This document shows, in pieces, positions 12,366 to 21,200 of a stretch of DNA of 64,000 bases (within the stretch, counting starts at the first letter, position 1; each line of letters begins with the position of its first letter). The position numbers and the translations under genes are program-made. Below the pieces are notes generated by a model. That model searched no databases. It saw only the letters and a program-made list of their open reading frames with translations, and was not told the DNA's origin. This DNA is from Oncomelania hupensis (Eukaryota; Mollusca; Gastropoda; Littorinimorpha; Pomatiopsidae): the NCBI GenBank assembly GCA_036898135.1, contig CM072522.1, positions 7,372,186 to 7,436,185 of the forward strand, read 5' to 3'.

Positions 12366-12482
12366 AAGGGCAAAGCTTATGTGACTCACATGCTCCTTGT
12401 GGAACCTGCAAAATTTAACATCACAATGACTGTCCAGAAAAAAAATCCCCAAAGAAACAGTGGCATTAATACATGTATGCAA

Positions 12483-12533
<51 letters not shown>

Positions 12534-13430
12534 GAGGATTTTTATAGCGCACTTATCTCGCCGTACTTGACCAGACTCTAGGCGCTGGCCGATATAGGAT
12601 CTAACTCAAACCGCCCGAGATGCTTCAGACCATGCAGCCTTTGGGCGCATGGTCTGAAGCTCGGACAACTGAGCACTATCCTGGCCAGCCAGGGATGGGG
12701 GAGAAGGACCAAGTGCTTGCTGGGTGTGTTCTTGTTACCGGCACTCACCCGTCTAGAACGTGAGCGTCAGGATCTTTAAAGTCCGTTATGATGGAATGTA
12801 TGCGACAGACCTCGGTTTATACTCTCATCCAAAGGAGTAAAAAACGGGAGCAAAGTGTCTTTCCCAGGGACACAACACAATGCCCCGGACAGGGCTCAAA
12901 CCCGGGACATTCAGATCCGCAAGCCAAAGCACTACCATTAGACCACCGTGCCTAATACATGTACCGACTTTGATCTTTCTATGCACTTGACCTTGAGATG
13001 GCCAAACACGCTCATGTAATATTAAATAAATAACAGCAAAAGTTGTATTATGCACACACAAAAACAAAAAAACAGCGAGCTTGGGATGACCTTGACCTTC
13101 GGTGACCTTGACCTTGGGATGACCTTGACGTTCACTTGACCTCTTATGTTGATGTCTGATCAAATAACTCAAAGTTGTTGCATACTATGGGTTAAATAGA
13201 ACCATTCCACTGTACAATGACTTATTTTGTGTATTTTTTTGCAAGGCCTAAAATGACCTTGATCTTCAAGATCAACGCAAAAACGGAACATATATGAAAG
13301 GTCAATCTATCATCTCTAAATACAACATAGTTTAGGGTCAAGGTCACTTCAAATGACCTATACTGACATCTCAAGAACCACAGAACGGATTTTGACTACA
13401 ATTCATTGGAGCATTACCTAGATGAGTGGC
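12366..13430 (+). mobile_element. TGACC element interrupted by a SINE
   Basis: The 5' part is 12366-12477 and the continuation is 12953-13430, with a tRNA-SINE between. The two parts join at an 11-bp duplicated target (TAATACATGTA). Confidence 0.8.
12478..12952 (-). mobile_element. tRNA-derived SINE, full length, 11-bp TSD
   Basis: Read on the minus strand, it starts with a tRNA-like head: box A GTGGTCTAATGG-like and box B GGTTTGAGCCC-like, the internal RNA polymerase III promoter. A body of about 350 bp follows (CCTAGACGGGTGAGTGCCGG and similar), then a 3' part ending in an (AAT)n tail. TAATACATGTA at 12467-12477 and 12953-12963 is the TSD. Its 3' 45 bp resemble the end of the LINE at 49651, which suggests that LINE supplied the transposition machinery. 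Confidence 0.9.
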
Positions 13431-13608
13431 CTGCCTCTCGTGCCAGCATATTTGCTCTACCTCAACGGTCAATGTCGCTGGAGTCTTATTTGTTGCTAAA
13501 TACGTTTTGCTCACAATCTTAAAAACAGTTCAAGCGATTTTGTTGGAATTTTGGTTTACAGACTGTTGAGGGCCATCCTTCAGTAGCAGTGCAGTTGTCG
13601 GTTGGTCC
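13390..13608 (+). repeat. Dispersed repeat D, fragment
   Basis: It shares CAAATTTGCTCTAC-type sequence, a GGTTGGTCCGTC block and a 'calm' AT-rich body with 35990-36226, 37085-37330 and 44938-46150. It has no coding content. The family is defined here only by these copies. Confidence 0.6.
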
Positions 13609-14617
13609 GTCTATCCCAATTTGACGTTTTTTCTGGTTAAAAACACACTTTTGGTCTTATCTCAACAATAGGTAAAGGTAAAGGTATCAGTACAACTTAT
13701 GTTAATCTGATGAATAAAATTTGATACAACAACGTCTATCCCAATTTGAGGTTTTTTCTGGTTAAAAACACACTTTTTGTCTTATCTCAACAATAGGTAA
13801 AGGTAAATGTAAAGGTAAAGGTATCAGTACAACTTATGTTAATCTGATGAATAAAATTTGATACAACAACGTCTATCCCAATTTGAGGTTTTTTCTGGTT
13901 AAAAACACACTTTTTGTCTTATCTCAACAATAGGTAAAGGTAAATGTAAAGGTAAAGGTATCAGTACAACTTATGTTAATCTGATGAATAAAATTTGATA
14001 CAACAACGTCTATCCCAATTTGAGGTTTTTTCTGGTTAAAAACACACTTTTGGTCTTATCTCAACAATAGGTAAAGGTAAATGTAAAGGTAAAGGTATCA
14101 GTACAACTTATGTTAATCTGATGAATAAAATTTGATACAACAACGTCTATCCCAATTTGACGTTTTTTCTGGTTAAAAACACACTTTTTGTCTTATCTCA
14201 ACAATAGGTAAAGGTAAATGTAAAGGTAAAGGTATCAGTACAACTTATGTTAATCTGATGAATAAAATTTGATACAACAACGTCTATCCCAATTTGACGT
14301 TTTTTCTGGTTAAAAACACACTTTTTGTCTTATCTCAACAATAGGTAAAGGTAAATGTAAAGGTAAAGGTATCAGTACAACTCATGTTAATCTGATGAAT
14401 AAAATTTGATACAACAACGTCTATCCCAATTTGAGGTTTTTTCTGGTTAAAAACACACTTTTTGTCTTATCTCAACAATAGGTAAAGGTAAATGTAAAGG
14501 TAAAGGTATCAGTACAACTCATGTTAATCTGATGAATAAAATTTGATACAACAACGTCTATCCCAATTTGACGTTTTTTCTGGTTAAAAACACACTTTTG
14601 GTCTTATCTCAACAATA
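13609..14617 (+). repeat. 137-bp tandem array, 8 units
   Basis: Unit starts fall at 13609, 13734, 13871, 14008, 14145, 14282, 14419 and 14556. The first spacing is 125 bp and the others are exactly 137 bp. Units are nearly identical apart from single-base changes (TTGAGG or TTGACG, CTTTTTG or CTTTTGG, CTTATG or CTCATG). Each unit carries a GGTAAAGGTAAATGTAAAGG block that matches the tail of the SINE ending the array. The first half of the unit resembles repeat D. Confidence 0.95.
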
Positions 14618-14923
14618 GGTAAAGGTAAATGTAAAGGTAAAGGTAGTCCCATAGCCTTGTGGCCGTAGGGGAGAGTGATGTCGGAGATCACACTTATCTT
14701 GGGCCAGCGTAATGAGGGTGATGCCCATCTCTCTCCCTCGCTGCTTTACCTTCCCCACCCTTAAGAGAGTAGGTACTCAGTCACAGTTGAGTCAACTGGG
14801 GGCGTTGTTATTTGTCGCTTCACGTTTTGCGGTCACCCATCCAAGTGCTAACCGCATTGGACGGTGCTTAACTTGCGACACAGTAGCGAGTGCTCCAACC
14901 ACTGCGCTATCCGACACCCCTTC
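14618..14923 (-). mobile_element. Composite tRNA / 5S rRNA SINE, 11-bp TSD
   Basis: A second copy of the element at 39444-39741. Read on the minus strand it has a tRNA-like box A region, altered here, then a 5S-rRNA-like stretch GTTAAGCACCGTC and GATGGGTGACCGC (the 5S A box and C box), a unique body, and a (CCTTTA)n-like tail. TSD TCTCAACAATA at 14607-14617 and 14924-14934. Confidence 0.85.
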
Positions 14924-14961
14924 TCTCAACAATAACAGAACCCAAATTGGCCATTTGGTTT

Positions 14962-15392
14962 CGTCATATTATTATTATTATTTGTTAGGCGCCTTAGCCT
15001 AAGGATCAAGGCGCTGGACGATACAGGATCTAACTCAAACCGCCCGAGACGCCCACCCGCAGCCTTTGGGCGCATGGTTTGACGTCCGAACAACCGAGCA
15101 CAATCCTGAGCAGCCAGGGATGGGAGAGAAGGACCAAGTGCATGCTGGGTGTGTTCTTGTTACCGGCACTCACCCGTCTAGGACATGAGCGTCAGGATCT
15201 TTAAAGTCCGTTATGATGGAATGTATGCGACACACAGACTAGACCTCGGTTTATACTCTCATCCGAAGGAGTAGGAAAACAGGAGTAAAGTGTCTTTCCC
15301 AGGGACACAACACAATGGCCCGGCCAGGGCTCGAACCCGGGAACTTCAGATCCGCAAGCCGAAGCACTACCATTAGACCACAGTGCCTCCTT
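14962..15392 (-). mobile_element. tRNA-derived SINE, full length, 9-bp TSD
   Basis: Same family as 12478-12952 and 37688-38130. The tRNA-like head lies at the right (box B GGTTCGAGCCC on the minus strand near 15330) and the (AAT)n tail at the left. TSD ATTTGGTTT at 14953-14961 and 15393-15401. Confidence 0.9.
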
Positions 15393-15401
15393 ATTTGGTT
15401 T

Positions 15402-15544
15402 ACTTTGCGGACACCTGAACTACTGCTAAGCATGGTAAATCATTCTTATCTGTACTTTCTCAAAGGTCAGGGTCATTGTGCCTCACCATTTTCTGAACAC
15501 GTTTTGCGCTGTTCGTAAACGTGGGCTGAGCCCATTTTGTTGAT
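15402..15544 (+). repeat. Dispersed repeat D, continued
   Basis: It resembles 46090-46140 (TTTTCTGAACACGTTTTGCGC). It continues repeat D across the SINE insertion. Confidence 0.5.
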
Positions 15545-15856
15545 GTTTATTTATTATTTATTTATTGAATCGTTCTTATATAGCGCTTTTCCAGCTCAAG
15601 AGCTGCTCAAGGCGCTGGCCGATACAGGATCTAACTCAAGCCGCCCGAGGCGCCAACTTGCAGCCTTTGGGCGCATTTTGTAATAACGCTCCAGACAACT
15701 GAGCACAATCCTGGGCAGCCAGGGATGGGGGTGAAGGACCTAGGTGCATGCTGGGTGTGTTCTTGTTACCGGCACTCACCCGTCTAGGACACAAGCGTCC
15801 GGATTTATAAAGTCCGTTATGATGGAATGTAAGCCTATGCGACACAGACTAGACCT
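15545..15856 (-). mobile_element. tRNA-derived SINE, head missing
   Basis: 3' two thirds of the SINE family: ATATAGCGCTTTTCCAGCTC, GGCGCTGGCCGATACAGG and GGACTTTATAAATCC on the minus strand. The tRNA head is lost at 15856 (5' truncation). Confidence 0.85.
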
Positions 15857-16356
15857 TTGGAAATGCGTACGTGTGGGAATGTCTACAAAATACATTTGAA
15901 TGGCTTGCCATCTTGTTCCCTTTTCTTTTATTCTACCGTTTTTCCGTGTATTACTTTGTCCTTCCTTCATTCTCTCCACCCTTGTTCAATTCCTCCCTCC
16001 TCCCTCCCTTCTTCGCCGTGCCCGACAGCGTTTGGTATCACAGACCAGCCTACCCATAAAACCACACCGATACTTACCTTACGCAATATAAACCCAAGTC
16101 TAGTCTGTGTGTGCATGCATGGCTCGTGTTTCCCCCCCCCCCCCCTTTCCCAGTCCCCTATTCGCTATATGTGACGTGGGACTTTAATCTATCTACCTAA
16201 CCTAACCTGTGTGCATGCTTTGCCCTAAGGATCGACAGATGTAATGGTGCTTGGCTTTTTCACGAGGGGGATTGCAAAGGTCTCTCTTTCCCGGCCGGTG
16301 GTTTTAACTGCATTTGACTTATGCCTCAACCAGGCGGGCCAAACTCGGGGCTGCCT
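15857..16356. other. No gene recognised
   Basis: It contains a pyrimidine-rich stretch and a C-run near 16130-16145. No coding exon was recognised. Confidence 0.4.
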
Positions 16357-16655
16357 TTATTTATTTTATTACTTTTATATAGCGCTTTTTCCAGCTCAAG
16401 AGCTGCTCAAGGCGCTGGTCGATACTGGTCCTAACTCAATTCGCCCCAGGCGCCCACCTGCAACCTTTTGGTGCATAATCTCATGCCCAGATGACTGAGC
16501 ACAATCCTGAGCGACGGGTGATGGGGAGGAAGCTAGTGCGTGCTGGGTGTAATTGTGTAGCTGACACTCACCCGTCTAGGACATGAGCGTCAGGATCCTT
16601 AAAGTCCATGCGATGGAATGCGTGCGTGCACAGACTAGATCTCGGTTTGCTTGAG
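16357..16655 (-). mobile_element. tRNA-derived SINE, head missing, diverged
   Basis: Same body as the copy at 15545 but with more substitutions. The 3' tail is at the left (TTTATTTATTTTATTAC). Confidence 0.8.
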
Positions 16656-16802
16656 CGCTGATGTCTTGTTATGTAGTACATTGTATATGTTTGGTCACGC
16701 TCTTTGGCTTATTTAGTTGTATATTCTTGCTTGCAGTCGCTGAGTTTTCATTTGCTATGTGTTTTGCATGTATGACTATGTTGTCTACTCTTTAGTCTGC
16801 GA

Positions 16803-17385
16803 GCACCCCCCCTTTGGGGTGCCGGGGGTTTCAGTATAAATAGTATCCCCACTTTCTGGAAAATTTAGTGCTTTAAATTCCCACTGTCGTTGTCTTTCTC
16901 ATTTGTTCTTTCTCATTCCTGCTCTGTTCTATCAATCTGCTATACTATCTTCTTCTTCGCTAGACCAGTCACCTACCTTTTTTCTTGAAAATTCTTCCGG
17001 GACAAGACTCCTTATTTGTGTGTGAGGTCTGTTGGATCAGCTTGGGAATATTGGACGCTTTTTGCCAGGTGGTCACTAGGGCTTCTTATGATGTTATTAT
17101 TTAGCAATGTAGGCATTTTATATGTATGTGTTTTGTTGATAATTAATAATTATGTTTGTATTCTATTTTGTTTTTGTAAACGGGGGTTCGATAAGTTGGG
17201 GTGAAGCCTCAGCCGTCCCCTGCGTGGGATGTCTTTATTGTAAAGTGACTGGCTGGTGGAGAGCTTTCGGTTTTACCACTAGGGTTGTTTCAGCAGATCT
17301 TTTATGCGGATCAGGGGTTATCCGGTCCTGATTTGGCTCGGAGGAGTCCGCTGGACCTAAAGCAATAATCATGTAATGTAATGTA
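16803..17385 (+). mobile_element. HP retroposon, short form
   Basis: It starts exactly at the G/C hairpin (CACCCCCCC, then GGGGTGCCGGGGG), then the TATAAATAG box, and ends with an ATGTAATGTAATG tail. TAGTCTG lies on both sides (about 16795 and 17384) as a probable short TSD. An open frame of about 60 codons recurring in other copies is present, broken here. Confidence 0.85.
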
Positions 17386-17880
17386 GTCTGTGTGCGGAAG
17401 TATGTATTGTCTTGCCTGGAGTATTGTGTTACTTGTGTGCTGATCCCATGTATGTTTGATGATCTTTGCTCTGTATTTAAGATTTGTTGTTAAACATGAG
17501 CATGTCTTGCTGGTGTTCTGTTTGTGTATCATGCTGTATGTATGGCTATGTGTTGACTGTAAATTGTAATGTCTTGCTTGGGTTCGTTTTTGCTGGTTTG
17601 CTGATGTCTTGATTTTAATGTCTAGCTTCGAGTTTGCTTCCCTGGTTTGCTGATGCCCTGTATGCACTTGTACTATGATTTGCTTGAATGGTTTTAGTGT
17701 TTTTGTCTTTATGACCAGTTGTTTGTACTGCCGGGGTTTAACTGTGTGCTTGTTTGTCCTTTCGCGCTTTGTATGTATGGCTATGTTGTCGATGTCTTGC
17801 TTTGGGTATGCTTTGCTTGTTTGCTGATGTTGGCTTTAATTATTGTGCTTTCTATGTGTTGCACGTTTGTGTAACTGGAT
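17386..17880. other. T/G-rich stretch, no gene recognised
   Basis: Loosely repeated 'TGTCTTGCTTG' and 'GTATGTATGGCTATGT' phrases suggest a degenerate tandem origin. No coding exon. Confidence 0.4.
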
Positions 17881-17884
17881 GTAA

Positions 17885-17936
17885 TTGTAAAGCGCCTTGA
17901 GCATTTGTATGAAAACGCGCTATATCAAGTATACAC

Positions 17937-18002
<66 letters not shown>
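17885..18002 (+). mobile_element. LINE/SINE 3' end with (ATT)n tail
   Basis: AAAGCGCCTTGAGCATTTG followed by AACGCGCTATATCAAG and about 22 ATT triplets. This is the common 3' end of the SINE and LINE group in this window; the rest of the element is absent. Confidence 0.75.
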
Positions 18003-18003
<1 letters not shown>

Positions 18004-18110
18004 CTCTCATCTGAAAGAGTAAAAACCTTTTCAGCTAAAGCGCGACAGCCTCAGCGCCAGCCATGATTTTAGGCAATCATTGTATAATATGAAGAGTAAT
18101 GCTATGTTAC

Positions 18111-18247
18111 CTCAATAATGATGGCTAAGTTGGGGTTCTTTCGGTAGAAGGTGCCAGAGACGTTGAACGAAGGGTTTGACGTGTTCTCCTGAAATCCAGA
18201 CTTCACCACCTCTCCCTCGCATCTAATGACGATTAGGGGGTTCAGCG
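18111..18247 (-). CDS. CAPN5-like: Calpain-like exon: C2 domain
   Basis: It encodes [20 protein letters not shown], then [20 protein letters not shown] and AIIIE. The C2 strand pattern (VIxCEGxxVxS, NPxFxVxGxFYRK) fits the CAPN5/6 tail. Acceptor TTTCAG at 18248, donor GAG then GTAACA at 18110. It ends in phase 0 with a donor, so at least one more exon follows; I did not recognise it in 1-18110. Confidence 0.9.
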
Positions 18248-21200
18248 CTGAAACAACCCAACTCTTCTATTACCAACTACCTATCTCATCCCTCAGCCTG
18301 TCGGGAAGTTGGTTCGCACCAGGAGATTTGCAGCTAGTGTAAAAGTGTGAACAAGGGAGCTGAAATTTAAACTACAAATACGAAAAGTAAGTATCTAATT
18401 TTGAATTTGTTTTTATACAGGGACATCGTCAGGAAGTGGATTGAACCCTATAATAAGGTGTTATAGCAAGAGGAAGCATTAGTGTCAATTGGAAGACTTT
18501 TATGCAGCAGAACCCCAGCACTCAAAACTGCAAAGATTCGAGTGTCATTCTACCTCTCGTGTGCAAAATGGTTTTTTGAATCACTTGATCGTTATTATAT
18601 GGCGCTTTTTGCAGCAGCTGCTCAAGGTGCTGAACGATACAAGATCTAACACACCGCGCCTCCCCTCCCCCCTCTCCTTCCCCCCTCAAGCGCCCACTTG
18701 CAGCCTTTGAGCGCATGTCTGACGCCCAGACAACTATCCTATCCCTAAACTCCAATGTCGTTGGGCCACCACAGATATTATCGCTTAACCAGCATACTCC
18801 ATCTTTCTCTGTAGTCCTCATGGCTTTACTCAAGCCAGTCCATTCTCGAATGTTGTCTTCCCACATCTTTTCATGCAGGATGGTCTTTGCAAGGCCTGAT
18901 GCTCTGGTGACGTGTCCATATCATCGGAGTTTTCGTTTCTTCACCGCTGTGAGCAAGTCATCGTGTTCTCCAATGGCTTGTGTGATGGTCTGTCGGACTT
19001 CGTCGTTGGTGATGTACTGGGTATAGGAAATGCTCAGAAGTCTTCTGTAGCACCTCATGTCCATTCTTTGTCTTCTTCGTTGTAGGTCTGCTGTGAGTGT
19101 CCATGTTTCGCAAGAGTATAGGAAGATGGAGATGACAAGGGAGCGCAGCAACCTTACCTTGGAGTGTAGACTGGTGGTCCTTTCTTTACAAAATGATGGG
19201 CTTCAACCTTGTCAGGGCAGCAGTTGTTTGCGCTATCCGGGAGATGACTTTTTGTCGGGACGCACTGTCTGATACAATTGCTTCTAAATATTTGAAGCTG
19301 TGCACTGTGTTGAGAGACTGGCCTTGGACTTCGATGTCCGTGTTGAAGAACAGAAGAATGTGATTTCTTAATTGTTAGTAGGCCTAGTAGTAGTTGTAGT
19401 AGTAGTAGCAATGGTAGCAGTAGTAGTAGTAGTAGCAGTAGTAGTAGTAGTAGCAGTAGTAGTTGTAGTAGTAGTAGCAATGGTAGCAGTAGTAGTAGTA
19501 GTAGCAGTAGTAGTTGTAGTAGTAGTAGCAATGGTAGCAGTAGTAGTAGTAGTAACAGTAGTATAGTAGTACAGTAGTAATATAGGGTGGCTTGCGAGTC
19601 GATGTATAGCGCCTGTGTCCAATGTCCAAGTTTCCAGTGACGCAAGAGGAAAACAGGAGTAGGGGGTGGTGGGATGGAGTGAGTGAGGGTGGGGAGGGAG
19701 AGGGAGAGAGAGGAGGCGAAATGTTTAATTTAGGTAATGAGGCTTATCAGGTAACCGAGGGTTTTCCCTGGTACTCCGGTTTACACCTTTTAAAAAAATA
19801 ATAATGTTGGATGCAGTCAGTCTATAGAACTTTACAAAACTACAACACACATTTCCATCTTTTAATAGCGATCTCCCCGCCTGTACACCTTTTGTTGGAG
19901 TGATGGATACCTGTGCCTTTGTTATGTATGTAGGAGTGTATATAAACATGTTAGCGTGTATGGTGGTTACAGATCGCCGCACTTTACAGTCTCCGTCCAG
20001 CACCCAGTATGATTATTATGATCATTCTTTTGCCATGCTCACTTCCTGTTGCGCCGTGCGGCAGGTCAAGATTGCGGCAGTTGATCACCCGAATGGTGGT
20101 CACCATTTTGAATGGAGGTCCACAGCACCCGGGTTTGGGACAATCCTCCGTCAATTCCCTGTCAATCAATCATCAATCAATAAATCAATAACAACAATAA
20201 AATATATTTTTAAAAAATATCAAGTAGAAGTGCAAAGCTCATGTGACTGGGTTTGGGACAATCCTCCGTCAATTCCCTGTCAATCAAAAATAAATCAATC
20301 AATAACAACAATAAAATATATTTTAAAAAAATACTAAGTGGAAGGGCAAAGCCCATATGACTCACATGCTCCTTATGAAACTTGCATTATTTAATATGAA
20401 AATGAATGCCCAGAAAAAAACAAAATGAAACAGTGGCATAAATATGCAAAGTACTACTGACTTTCATATTTCTATTCTCTTGACCTTGAGATGATCTTGA
20501 CCTTTGGCTCCAAATCCACTCATGTACTATCAATCAAACTACAGTCAAAATTATATTATGCCAAAAACAACAGTGACCTTGGGATGACTTTGACCTTCAG
20601 TGACCTTGACCTTGGGATGATCTTGACCTTCACATGATATCTCATGCTCATGTATGATAAAATAGCTCAATGTTGTTGCATACTATGGGTAATATAAAGC
20701 CATTCCTCTGTGTGATTACCCATTTTTGGTATACTTTTGCAAGGCCTATAATGATCTTGACCTTCAAGATCAACGCAAAAACTGAACATATATAAAAGAT
20801 CAATCTATCATCTCTAAACACACGTTTGGACTTTATATCAAAGTACCTATATTAACCGACTTTGGACAGCTCCAGTTATCTTGATCTTGCAGTGAGGTCG
20901 ACCAAATTTGCACAGGATGAGTGCCTCATTGATTTCTATCGTGCATTTAGGAATCGTAAGTTCAATATTAATAACTTAGAAAAATACTGAAATTTTGTGA
21001 AACATTGTAATCTTTTTAATTAACATTTGTTGACCGTGACCTTAACCTTGAAGTGAAGTCATTCCTTAACTGATCGTTTATGAGGTCTCATGAATATACA
21101 CCATCTTACCAAGTTTGGTTATGATAGTTGAAATAGGATCTTAGCTATTAATCCACATTACAGTTTTGCACAGACAGACGGCGGATGGCGGACACCGGAC

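Noticed and set aside
13860..14560. Hammerhead ribozyme core (CTGATGA) in the 137-bp units
   Set aside because: The matching GAAA strand and the three stems are absent at the right spacing.
19154..19645. Overlapping frames of poly-Leu, poly-Val, poly-Thr/Ala
   Set aside because: All come from the GTA microsatellite.
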